From Tubulanus polymorphus (taxonomy: Eukaryota; Nemertea; Palaeonemertea; Tubulaniformes; Tubulanidae): 64,000 bases of DNA. Below the pieces are notes generated by a model. The model made no database searches. It saw only the letters and a list, made by a program, of their open reading frames with translations, and had not been told where the DNA came from. The stretch spans positions 1,042,631 through 1,106,630 of the forward strand of contig NC_134033.1 in assembly GCF_964204645.1 (NCBI RefSeq). Reading direction: 5' to 3'. Made by a program: the position numbers and the translations under genes. Positions 1 through 12,900 of this stretch are shown piece by piece; the stretch's first letter is position 1, and every line of letters starts with the position of its first letter.

Positions 1-338
1 TGAAAGAAATTCAATTTGTTACCGATGGCACTTTTCAGAGGTGTTGGCAGCACTGAAACCTGCAGAGAATGTTTTGAAGTTTTTGACGAGTTATTACTTA
101 CAAATACACTTGATTATCTATTCTAATGACGTAACATGGCTAGTTTTTCACCGAGACAAGGGTTTTAAATTTCACTCGGATTTAACTCGCAGTTGTGGAA
201 GGAATCGGTGAACGATGATCAAGTGGTCAATAGATCGAGTTCGAACGAATGAATTCTACCCAGAGTCGGGTCTAAAATACCGAAGGTGAAATGACTAAAT
301 GCCTAAACGAACTCGAATGAAATTTCGAGAATCGGGAA

Positions 339-954
339 TTAACCCTTTCTGCGCGTCTACACACCGAAGTGCAATGTATAAATCGGTGATGGACTTTGTT
401 TATACACCGCATCAAGGTGTATTGGTGTTATTAGTAATAAGTTTATGTTTATATTAGAAAGATGGCAGCACCTGTCAAACATAGTGATAAATTAGTAACT
501 AATGATTCTGCGCTGTAGATACACTAAATAGTGTGGTATTAGTAACTAATGATTCATCGCACCGCGGTGTAGATACACTAAATAGTGTGGTATTAGTTAC
601 TAACAATACGCCGCACTGCGCTGTAGATACACTAAATAGTGTGGTATTAGTAACTAATGATTCATCGCACCGCGGTGTAGATACACTAAATAGTGTGGTA
701 TTAGTAACTAACAATACGCCGCACTGCGCTGTAGATACACTAAATAGTGTGGTATTAGTAACTAATGATTCATCGCACCGCGGTGTAGATACGCTAAATA
801 GTGTGGTATTAGTAACTAACAATACACCGCACCGCGCTTTAGATACACTAAAGCAGTATACCCGTTATTCAACACACTGCAGTGGAATCTTTTAAAATTT
901 TTACATTATCTCCAGCACTTAAGTGCATTAACTAGTCAGCACTGAAAGGGTTAA
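339..954. mobile_element. TTAA-flanked MITE (piggyBac-like) with internal 54-bp array
   Basis: The element is bounded by TTAA at both ends (339-342 and 951-954) followed by inverted termini of the form CCCTTTCxGxGC / GCACTGAAAGGG. TTAA target sites and CCC-starting termini are typical of piggyBac-type nonautonomous elements. The interior carries about six alternating 54-bp units (about 515-850) that look open on both strands only because 54 is a multiple of three. It ends 19 bp beyond the GCC2 stop codon, so it lies in the 3'UTR of that gene. No transposase is present. Confidence 0.75.
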
Positions 955-973
955 AAGAGTAGTTGTTCACTGT

Positions 974-3900
974 CTAAGTTAACCCGGACCACCGATGTAA
1001 ATATGAAGTCCAGCCCCCACTCGCCGCAGTAGCCTCTACGACGGCCGTCTCGTCGCCATCTGAAAACGACGAAAACAAAAATAGTTTAAATTGCGGCTTA
1101 GATTTGATTTTCTGAAGAAAAAATTTTCTGAGTAAATTACCGTGAGCGATTTTAATCATTTGTTGTTTTTCGTCGGGACTCAGTTTCAGCATCGTCGTTA
1201 AGACTGGTATCAATTGTTGCCTCTCGTCGCCGGCTTTCAGTGATAGAAACTACAAACATAAACAGGAGAACGTTACACAATGATATTAGGTAGTTAAGCC
1301 ACCAGAGCTCCTCTGAAGTAAAGTTTAAATAGACTTTAGAATGTCAGTCGCGTAACAAACCTTGAGAATGATATTTTTTAGAAAACTAAAGTTTAAATAG
1401 ACTTTAGAATGTCAGTCGCGTAACGAACCTTGAGAATGATATTTTTTAGAAAACTAAAGTTTAAATAGACTTTAGAATGCCAGTCGCGTAACGAACCTTG
1501 AGAATGAGATTTTTTAGAAAACTAAAGTTTAAATAGACTTTAGAATGTCAGTCGCGTAACGAACCTTGAGAATGATATTTTTTAGTAAACTGAAGTTTAA
1601 ATAGACTTTAGAATGCCAGTCGCGTAACAAACCTTGAGAATGATATTTTTTAGAAAACTAAAGTTTAAATAGACTTTAGAATGCCAGTCGCGTAACAAAC
1701 CTTGAGAATGATATTTTTTAGAAAACTAAAGTTTAAATAGACTTTAGAATGCCAGTCGCGTAACAAACCTTGAGAATGATATTTTTCAGATATTCCATAT
1801 TAGACACGGCCGTTTCGCGTTCCTGATTTCGCTCCAAACGTCGAATTTCTTCTTTCAGAATTTTCGCCTGCTCCGTCAGACGCAGTATCGTAGCCTCGTT
1901 TTCGTTCACCAGCTACAAACATTTTAAACGTTGCTAAATTCGCTAATCATAATTTTACTGAATTTTTGAAAACAAATGAGAATCAGAAACATACTATAAT
2001 CTTATTGAAGTTACATCGAGAATGAGTAGCTAATAATAATTTTACTGAATTTTTGAAGTAATCGCGAATAAGGTCTTCATCAGTAACTAATAATAATTTC
2101 ACTGCATCGCTGAAGGTCATTGTTAGTAAATATACATTTTCACATAATAACCATAAGTGTTTTACACAACAGGTTCTTAAGAGGGGCGGCTGACCCTTTT
2201 ATTTTTACATCCACCCCTCTGAAAATCCGCAACCCCTAATATCTTTAATATCTTCTGCCCCTACCAGAATGGATGTCATTATTCTATATCAATGCTGATA
2301 ATTACTTTGAAGTACATTATCAATATATTGTGAAACAAAATGAAGCTAATATCAAATGGTCTGTATTTTTTGGGGAATAAGCCTTGCTATTTCAGCAGCC
2401 GCGATGTCATACACTTAACAATGAATACAGCCCCGAATTCCAGCATCTGGAGAACACTAGTAACCATGGTAATAACGGTAAAGTATTATGACTCACTTCG
2501 TTTAAATGTTCGATCTTTTTCTCGGCTTTCGACAGATTTTCGCGCACGGCTTCGTCGTCTGCTATTGAACTTCCGGCTAGACTCCGCGGTCCTGAAATAT
2601 AATCGAAAAACTCGCTCGATCATCCGCGATCCTCGAACGACCTTGAACGTCGATATAATCATACGTCAGCTCACTTACCATAAGATTCAGATGGTGACAT
2701 CAGCAGTTGATCGAACGGTACCAGAGTTGGCGTACTCGGAACGGAATTCTGAAAAAGACACACAAAAAAACATTCTAAATCAAGGTGCTCGAAAGTCCAG
2801 ATAATCTGAACAAAATTTCATCCAGTTTTATTTCAAATTTTTGAATTTTGCAGTTAAATATTCACCAACTGATCAGCATCAGGATGTTCCATACCCTGAA
2901 ATACGAGAAGAAAGAACGTTATAATCACTATACGCCCGGTGAGAGACTGAGTTCACACTAGCGCCACCTAGTGGATCCTACATTGCCATAGTAGCACTTA
3001 TCAGTACAAGAGAAGACTGACTTCATACTTAACTAGCGCCACCTAGTGGAAACTCAATTGCCAGAGTAGCATTGGAAACTGAATTACAGCCACCTAGAGA
3101 ATATTTTATCCCCAAATCTTCAGACTTCACACAAGTGCCACCTAGTGGTGACATTGTAACTCACCTCTCCCTGCTGTCGTTCTTCCTGCTGTACGACGTG
3201 CACGTGCTGCACGTATTCGGGAGTTATACTGCATTCCGCGTGCACCATTAACTGTTGATATTGTTGTTGTTGTTGTTGCTGGGATACGACCGGCGTTGTC
3301 GTCTGCTTGTGGTAGTGCTCGCGTTGCAGTCGCAACAATTCATTCTCGGTGATCTCCATCTGTTTCCGTAGCGACTCGGTCTCGCGGTGGTGTTCCGTCT
3401 GCAACGTTTTCATCTGCTCCTACAAAGGTCAAGGTCGTCTGGTTAAAATTGAATTCAAAACTGTTTTAGTCAATTGTTGAAGTCAAATTCTACCCCACAA
3501 CAATGGAACTGACTCTCGCAGTCATATTCTACCCCACAACAGTGACACTAATTGACTTTTGGAGTCAAATACTACCCATATTGCATTATTGCTTTTTGGG
3601 GTCAAATCCTGCCCCACAACTAAGACACTGATTGACTTTCTGAGTCAAATCCTACCCCAAATTCAAACTACCCCCAATTCAAACATTTCGCTAGTATTCA
3701 AATTCAGATTTCTCGGAAGAGTTAACTTTAAAACTGACCTTGAATGTTCGCGTAATGGATTCGTTTTGGAGACCAAACTGACGAATGGCTTCAGCGTGTT
3801 CTACTGAACTCACAGACGTCTTCGCCGACAACTCATCAATCCTTGAAAATTATGCAAATTTCAGGGAATTTAATTTGATTCACTTGATTCCAAGATTCAA

Positions 3901-6900
3901 AGTGGGAAAAAAACTTCATGAAATTCGTTAAATTCTTACTTTTCCTTCCAAGCGAGTTCCTTCTCTTGTAAATCCTGTATGAGTTTCGTAATTCTCAACT
4001 GCAGACGTTCGTTCTCATCCTGGAACATCTCGGTCTCGCCAACAGAGGTCGCTAGTTGTTCCCTAAAATCAGACAGACATGATTTCATATTGAACATGGC
4101 CGCTCTCATGAAATCTCCCTATCCCCACAGCTTCAGAAAAAGATGGCCTACTCCATTAACCCCCCATGACATCATCATATTGACACTACTGTTTTGATCT
4201 ATAGACCCTATAAAAAGATGGCCGACTCCATAAATCCCCCTATGACATCATCATATTGCCACCAGTGTTTTGACCCTCTGAAATGATCCCCGACTCCATA
4301 AATCCCCTCATAAATCCCCTTACGTCATCTTAATAAATTTTCATTTTGTTGAGCAACTTACTTTGTTTCATGAAGTTTAGCCCTGAGTTGTTCAACAACT
4401 TTTTCCAGTCTCTCCCTACGAGAAAAAGAAAAGAATTCTCAGAAATTAAATCTTTCAATTAAAAATATCTAAGTTCAAATCTGATGAGTTGAATATTTTT
4501 CTCACCTCTCTTGTTTATCAAAATCTGAAGTCGTGTCAGTATTTTTAGTTTTCTGTTGTTTCAAAACGCTATGAACTCGAATCTAAAAATATACAGAAAT
4601 ACCAGTTGAAAATACCAGATCCGGTCCGAGACCCCCGCAAGTCCAATGAAATCAGACACACCTTATACCCGTCGTACTCCGCCTGTAAAGTTGTCAGTTC
4701 ACTTTTCGTCAGTTCTAAATCTTCGAGCGACGTTTGTAATTTCGTTTCAAGCGTTTTCAACGAGCGAGAACTCGTGTCTTTTGAATTTCGAATTTTCTCG
4801 TTCAACTGTTGGTTTTCAGCCGTCAGATTCGACATCTGAACCTGAAAAACGCGAAAATAATCGACAATAATTCGACAAGAATGAAGCGGATCTTAAACTG
4901 TGGAACTGGATCCAGAACTGTGGAACTGAACGCTAAACTGCAGAACTGGATCCAGAACTGTGGAACTGAACGCTAAACTGTGGAACTGGATCCAAAACTG
5001 TGGAACAGAATGCTGAATTGTGGAACTGGATCCAGAACTGTGGAACAGAATGCTGAATTGTGGAACTGGATCCAGAACTGTGGAACAGAATGCTGAATTG
5101 TGGAACTATGAAGACCTAGACTTTACCTTTGTTTCTTCTACAGTTTGAGCAGACGCCTCGAGTAAAGCTTGTAGCTCGACATTTGATTTTAAAAGTTCAT
5201 TTTCTTGTTTCTTTGTTTCTGCGAGCTCCTTCTTCGTTTTGATCAACAGTTGTTTCAGTTTTTTGCCGTGATCTTCCTCTTTCGCTTTCTGGATATCGGA
5301 ACTTTCTAAAATACGAGAATAGGTTCAAATTGTGCCCTCTTTGTGAATGGCCAGTGATTTTACTGACCTTGTTTAGAGTGACTGGTGATTTTAGTGGCCT
5401 TGTTTAATGACCGGTGATTTTACTGACCTAGTTTACAGTGACCAGTGATTTTACTGACCTAGTTTACAGTGACCGGTGATTTTACTGACCTAGTTTACAG
5501 TGACCAGTGATTTTACTGACCTAGTTTACAGTGATCGGTGATTTTACTGACCTAGTTTAGTGACCGGTGATTTTAATGACCAAGTTTACAGTGACCGGTG
5601 ACTCTACTGACCTAGTTGAGTGACCAGTGATTTTAATGACCTAGTTTACAGTGACCGGTGACTCTACTGACCTAGTTGAGTGACCAATGATTTCACTTTC
5701 TCCTCCAGATGACCAATGTCCACTTTCAATTCGTCGATGTACTTATCCCGATCGGCCAAACTTTCATTCATATTCTGTACGGTTCTCTCGTAATCAGCCA
5801 TTTCTAGATCCATTAAACTGTTCTGCTTTCTTTCCTAAAATATATCCATGAAAATACTGAATATATTTCATACACAGGCTTTGAAAAGTAATACATAGAG
5901 GCTTTCTTGTTTGCATGGATAATTATTTTCCTGTTTGCATGGACAATTGTTGTCCTGTTCGTGTGGCAAATCATTTTTCTGTTTTAAGAACCGATCTTAA
6001 GGTATACGACCACCTCCGAATAACAGTTACGGTACGTGAATATGGTACAGCGACCCTAGCTCCACCGGGGAGTTTTTCATCAAACGGTTTTTAAATTTTA
6101 CCTTGTCGGCGTTCGACAATCGTTCTTCGGTTTCTTGAATTTTCGTCTGCAGTTTGTCGACGATCTCCGCGTGTAACGAGGCGTCTTTCTCCGTCTGAGA
6201 CTCGAACTGTTTTAATTTCACTTCCAACTATAAATACAACATAATACACGTACGGCCGATATGTACAGACCTCACTTAACTTCAGGGGCTAGTTTTATAG
6301 ACAAGGGGCTAGTTTTATAGACTGGTTGAATTGAAAATGAACTGATTTAGCCCACGGGTTAAAGTTGATATCTGTCTAAGCCCCAGGGGCCGGTTGCATA
6401 GTCATGGCTTAGACGTAAGATCAGCCTAAGACCAACTTAGTTCTATAGCCAATCTAACAACTGAAGACCAGTCTTAAGATTTAAGAGCACTTTTGGACTT
6501 AAGTCACAACTGTGCAACCGGGCCCAGGGGTCGGTTTTATCAACTGGTTTCACCTTTAACCCAGGGGTAAACTCAAGCGAAAATGAATTAAGTCAGCCCC
6601 CTGGTTAAAGGTAATACCAGTCTATGAAACCAGCCCCTGGGTATTGAATCCAGATTCACAATTATGAGTTAACTTTTTGAGGCAAGTCTTCGGATAGGCC
6701 TACTACCCTCAGGATACCAGGATACTGCCAAAATCAAGCCCCAAAAACTCTCACCTTTTCTTTATCGCTGTGAAACTGATCTTTTTGTACTTTTTCTGCG
6801 TCACGTTCTTGGGTCATCGACTTCAATGAATTTTCCAATTCCTGTCGGGAGGTGAAGGAATGTTCACATTTTTGTAAAATGAAATAAATTTTTTTGCGAA

Positions 6901-9900
6901 TCATTTTTTCATCGTAAACGAACCTTAATTTCGGCGGATTTTGCTGCCACTGCGTTCTCCTTTTCTATTTGTAAGTCCGCTAACCGCGTTTTAGTGTCGG
7001 CCAGTTGTTGAACGATCGCGTGTAACTCGTCGGCGAGCAGACGGCATTTTTCGGCCGATTTCTCGAAATCCGATTGAGCCGCCGTTTTTTCCTCGACCGC
7101 CGTTTCCAATTCACGTCGCAATTCTTCAATCACGCTTTCCAAATTCTGCCGTATAAAAAAATAATTCGAAAATCGTTTCAGATAATTTAGCAGTTTTTTT
7201 TCAAATTTAAAAACGTTCATTTCAAAACCAAACAATCCGTTTCGGTAAGATTTGGAGCCACCCATCCCATGGTTGTTACGAACCTGTTTAGATTGCTGCG
7301 TGATCTCGCTCTCCGACAGCTGAGCGCGGAACGTCACGATCTCCGACTTCAAACCGTCGATCATTGTCAAGTTTTCCTCTTTCTCCGCCCGAAGTTCGTC
7401 TGCCTCCTGTTGGCACAGTTCCAATTTCGCCTTCACCTCGGCGAGTTCTTTCTTGGTTTTGATGGCAACCATTTTTAATTTTCCACATTTTTCCTCCGAG
7501 GCTTTCAACGCGCTTTCAAGGTGTTGGACTCGAGCCGCGGACTCGTTGTCGGTATCCTAAAAATGAAAATCAGGGAGAAATTTTCATTAGTTGTTGTTTG
7601 AAACTTCTATGATGATGTCCTACTGCACACTAACGACACCTAGTGGATCCTCACTTGCCACAAGTGGAATCCTCTATTGCCGCAGTAGTTCATGTCCTAC
7701 TGCACAATAGCGACACCTGGTGGATCCTCACTTGCACCAAGTGGAATCCTCTATTGCTGCAGTGGTCGATGTCCTAATGCCGGCTACTGACACCTAGTGG
7801 ATCCTCACATGCCACAGTACCCCATAAACGGTTACTTACCGCAGCCTGGCGTAAAGATTCCGCCTGTTTTGATTTCACCTCGGCGAGTTCCCGTGTTAAA
7901 TCCTCAGCGCGCTCGCGCAGTTCCTGCCTCTCGGCGACCTCGCCCTGTAACCTCGCGATCAAATCTGTCTGCCCGTTAATCTCCTCTTCCCGATCGGTGA
8001 CTCGCGAACTCAAATCTGAATTTTCCGTTTGAAATCGGCTATTTTCCGACTCGAGATTCGAAGCCCGTGCTTTTAACTCTTCCAAATTCCGACTTGCCGA
8101 TTCAAATTTCTCCGCTAAACCGTCCCTCTCAGCCACGACATTCTTTATCTCATTTTCTAACCTCGCATTTTCTAGTTTCAAATCGACGCAAAGTTTTTTC
8201 AAATCGTTCGATTCGGCGGCCATTTCTTCAACGGCTGCCGTTAGCCTCTTCGCTTCGTCAGTTTTTTTCTCGAACTCATCCCGAAGCGACGCGAGCTCTT
8301 TACGACTCGAGTTAAGTTTCGTTTCTAACTCGTTCGCATTCTCTTCGCTCGTTGAGTTCGCCGCGAGTTTAAAACTCTCGAACTCTTCCGCGACGAGTTC
8401 GCTCCTCTCTTTGAGTTCGTTAAACTCGAGCTGCAATTTGTCAAGCGCCCGACATTTTGCTTCTAATTCCGTCTGCAAGTCTGCGACGACCTTCTCATGT
8501 TCCGTCTGCAAGTCTGCAACGACCTTCTCATGTTCCGTCTGCAAGTCTGCAACGACCTTAGAGTTTTCCGTCTGCAAGTTTTCGACGACCTTCGCACTTT
8601 CCTCCAAGCGCTCCTCCATCGCAGCTTTTTCGTTCATCCACGACTCTTTCTGCGATTTCATTTCGACGAGCAGTTTCTTGAACTGGCCGAGCTTGCGCTG
8701 CAACTCGGCGTTTTTCTCCGTCAACGCCGACAACTCCGACTGCAGATTCTCGCCGTTCGTTTTGCTGTCCTCCAAATCGTTCGCGATTTGATCTTTCTCC
8801 GTTTGGCACCGATCCAACTCGGTTTGTAATTTCGCGTTCGAAATCTGCTGCTCTTCGTATTTCGTCGTCCATGACAACAGATCCGTCTGCAGTTTTTCGC
8901 TCTAAAACGATTAAAATCGAAAAGATTCAAAACTCTGTCTGTTGGGATAATTCTCATCTTTATAATCAATTTACTTTGGGGAAAAATTGATTTGGTATTT
9001 GTTGAAATGTAGAAGAAATTGAATGCAGACGACTACTAGTGACACCTGGTGGATCCTCACTTGTCACAAGTGGAATCCTATATCGATGTCCTACTGCACA
9101 CTAGCGACACCTGGTGGATCCTCACTTGTCATAAGCGGAATCCTCTATTGCCGCAGTAGTCGATGTCCTACTGCACACTAGCGACACCTGGCCATCTTTC
9201 CCAGAACTATGTCATAATCACAGAAACCCAGATTGAAACTCACCTGAGACAATGTATCACACATTGACGTCATATTCTCCTTCAATTGATTGACCTCGAT
9301 CTCTAGTTCTTCACGACGCTGCAAGAGGGCGCTGTTCTCCGATTGCAGACGCTCGATTGTCGATGTACTCGACTCTTCTAGTTCTTGATATTTTGAAGTC
9401 AAATTTTCAAATTCAGTTTCCAGACCTAAAAAAAAGAACAAATACATCACGCGATGAAAACCAGTCTTCAGCCTAAATGGTGCCTGCATCCATGTGATGA
9501 TGTCATAGGGGGATTTATGAAGGCAGCCATCTTTTTAAGTCTGGACCATAAATGCTAGATTTTCCCAAGATATGCAAGAATTTTTCAGTAAACATCTCTA
9601 GCAGATTCTTTATCAAGTAATGGTCAAAAGAATTGGGTAATTTGATTTCAAAGGGGCATAAATGAACGTAGTCATTTTTCATAGAGGCTTATCTTACCGT
9701 ATTTTTCAAACCAGAATCTTTGAATATCTTTAGCAAGTGGTGATTTGATGATGTCATAGGGGGATTTGGGTAGGCAGCTATTTCTTTATAAAATCTATTT
9801 AACTAGATTTTCAAAATACTGAATTTTTCAATATTTTCAGCTTTGAATTTGATTAAACTCCACAATTCGTCGTAACTCACCCTGAAGTTTTGTTCTCAAA

Positions 9901-12900
9901 GTCTCGCAGTTTTGCTGTCCGGATTCCAGCGCTCCTTCGAGGTCGCAACGATTCGAAACGAACTCCGATTTCAACCGTTCGTTCAGTTCGCGTAGAGCAG
10001 ACGCCTCGTCGATCGACGTCTGCCGTTCGACCTTCACCACATCGCGCTCCGACTCCAAACCGGCGATCCTCTCCGTCAAAACTCCGACCTCCGCCGACAG
10101 CTTTTCGTTCTCCGCGCGCAGCTCGCTTTCGACTCGTTTCAAATTTTCGACATCGACGGCGCCCTCTTCGTTCAGTTTTTCGAGTTCGCGCTTCATCTCG
10201 GTCATCTCGGTCAGTCGAACGCGCAGCTCTTCGATCGCCCGCTCCGTCTCTTCGTTCTGACCTTTGATTTCGTCGATGCTGAATTGCAACGAGTCTTTCT
10301 CGGACATCGCGTCCGCGATCGTTTGATTCAACGTTTCGATTCGACCGATCATCGAGTTGTCCTTGTCGGTCAGTTTGCAGACGGCGTCGCGGAGATGATC
10401 GCGTTCGTGTAGCGCTTCGTGTAGCGCGCGCGTCGTATCGTCCAGTTCGGCTTGCAGCGCGCGTTCTTGCTCTTCGACCTCGGCGACGCGCTCGGTCACG
10501 CGTTGATTCTCGGCGTTCAACAGAACGAACGTTTGTTCCCAGTCGTCGAATCGTTTCTCCGCCTGTTCCAGCGTCGTTTCGGCGCGTTGTTTCTGTTGAC
10601 CGATCGTATCGATTTGACTCCACAATTCTTTCTCTTTGAGCTCGTGTTTTTCGACGAGTTTTTTGTAGTGGATTATTTCGTTTCTTAAATCCTCGTCGGA
10701 ATTTGGCACCTCGACCGAGGCATCCTCAGTGGATTGACCCTGAACCTCGGAAGATTGACACGGTGGAACCTCGGCAGACGGATCCAAAACATCAGCAGAT
10801 TGACCCTGAACCTCGACAGATTGACCTTCAACCTCAGCAGACGGATCCTGAACTTCAGCAGACGGATCTAAAACTTTCTGTTTTTCTTCCGAACTCTCGA
10901 CAATTGCATCTTGCTCGACTAGTTGAGGCAGTAACTCTTCTAAACCGCTACAAATCTCGATTATCTCCTGACTGAAAGTTTCCCGAGCGCGACAAAGTTC
11001 CACTTTATGGAATAGAACTTGTATCTGCTTAACGCACGTCTGCACGAGCACGTTCGTCGTGCGGTGGCGCCCTCCGGCGGTCGAATTCGTCGCCAACTCG
11101 ACTCTCAACTGCGCGATCAATTCCTTCAATGATTTATTCTCCCAAACGACGGCTTCGAGTTCGTTCTGAGTTTCTTGAACTCGTCGCTGCAGCATCGCGT
11201 ACCGATCTAAAACTCGCTGGCGTTGAGTTACCTCGCGTTCCCCGCGTTCCACCTCCTCGATTCCGTCTGCCGCCGCGACGATATCGCCCTCAGTCTGCTC
11301 GGACGTCGAATACGTCTGCCCGGCGATACTCTTCAAACTCTCCGCCGCGGCGACGTCCTCGCGAAGCGCCTTCTGCTTCTCCAACGCCTCCAAACTTTCG
11401 ACGAATCGCTCCAACTCGACGACCTTCGCGCGGAGTTCTACGTTCTCCGTCTGCAACATCGCGTTCGCCTCCGCGATTTCCGCCGTTCTTTCCGCCGACG
11501 TCGACGACAATTTCTCCGCCTCCAAATGTTCGCAACGTCGCATCAACTCCGAGCACGCTTTCTCCGTTCTGGCGATCGTTTCGTTCAACTGAACGTTATC
11601 GCTCTCCAGTTTATTCACCTGCCCGATGAATTTATCCATTTCCGCTTCCATATTTTCGATTTCGTCCCTCAGTCGAGATTTCTCCTGTTCTAACGCGACG
11701 ATTTTCTCAATTTCCGATGATTCGGAATCTCGCTCACGATTCTCTAACTCGGCGCGACGTGATTCTAATTTCGAATTCTCCGCGACCAACGAATTTCGCG
11801 TCGCTTCGTTTTCGTTCAACTTTTCGTCCAATTCGTCGTTTTTCGAACGCATTTCGGAAATCTTTTCGTTCAATTCAACAATTTCCGACTTCAAATTCTC
11901 GACCTGTTCGGAAACCTCCTCGAATTTCGCCTCGACGACCTTTTTCTCGCTGGTCTCCGCTTCTAACCGTAATTTCAAACTCTCCGCGTTCTCGTCGCGT
12001 TCCTCTACGGTGCATTTCAGAATTTCGATCTCGTTTTCGCGCGATTCGATCGCGTTCTTCAGCTCTGCTCGTTCCTCTTCGCGGTCGGCGACATTTTTAC
12101 CAAACTTTTCTTCCAATTCGCTCAAATCCGATCGAATCTTTTCGTTTTCGAGCGTTTTCTCTTCGAGACGAGCTTTCAACTCGTCCGTCTGCTGGTTCAA
12201 CTTGTTCAACTCATCCGTCTGCTGGTTCAACTGTTCCGTCTGCCAAGCGCCGTCTGTTACATCGACGGATTTCTCTTTTTCGTCGGTCAGATTCTGCACC
12301 CACAACTCGAGCGCGTCGTTTCGCTGGTTCAGCTCGTCGATTTCCGTTTTAGAATCGCTCAGACGTTTTTGCAGCAAATCTCGCTCGTCTTCGATCGTCA
12401 TCAACTGAAAATTCGAATCTAAATTTTCAAAAATCGAATTCAGATACTGGTCCATTACTTAATTCAATGGCCTTGTTGCAGTTGTGTACGAATACAGTCT
12501 TGAAAAGTTATTAGTCTTAACCTTTTCACTGCAGCGCAGTGTATTAATGCGGTGTATTGATTTTTATAAGTAGTTCTTATCTATTGGAAGATGGCAACAC
12601 CTGCCAAATATACTGACATACAAGCAACTAACAATACACCGCACTACGGTGCTGACACACTATAGTGGTGTGCCTGTTACTCAACATATTGGGAGGAATC
12701 GCTTTAAATTTTCAAATTATCTCCAGTACTTTTTGGGTATTGATTACCCTAGCTGCGAATTCTAATAAATTGAAAAAAAAAATCTTAACATACCTTTTCG
12801 GTGAGCATTTGTTTCTCCGCGATTTCAAGCTCTTTCTCCTTCAACGTAACGTCGCGTTGCTCCTGTATATCCTTCATCAATCCGGTCGCCGAATCCAAAC

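Noticed and set aside
1320-1785. regular repeats resembling a CRISPR array
   Set aside because: The units are contiguous copies with no unique spacers, and the DNA is animal.
2340-2804. 154-residue open frame on the plus strand
   Set aside because: It overlaps two GCC2 exons on the other strand and shows no domain or coding bias of its own.
5672-5834. alternative donor at 5696/5697 (AAA|GTGAAA)
   Set aside because: It leaves the next exon out of frame and meets a stop; the donor at 5671/5672 restores frame and coiled-coil pattern.
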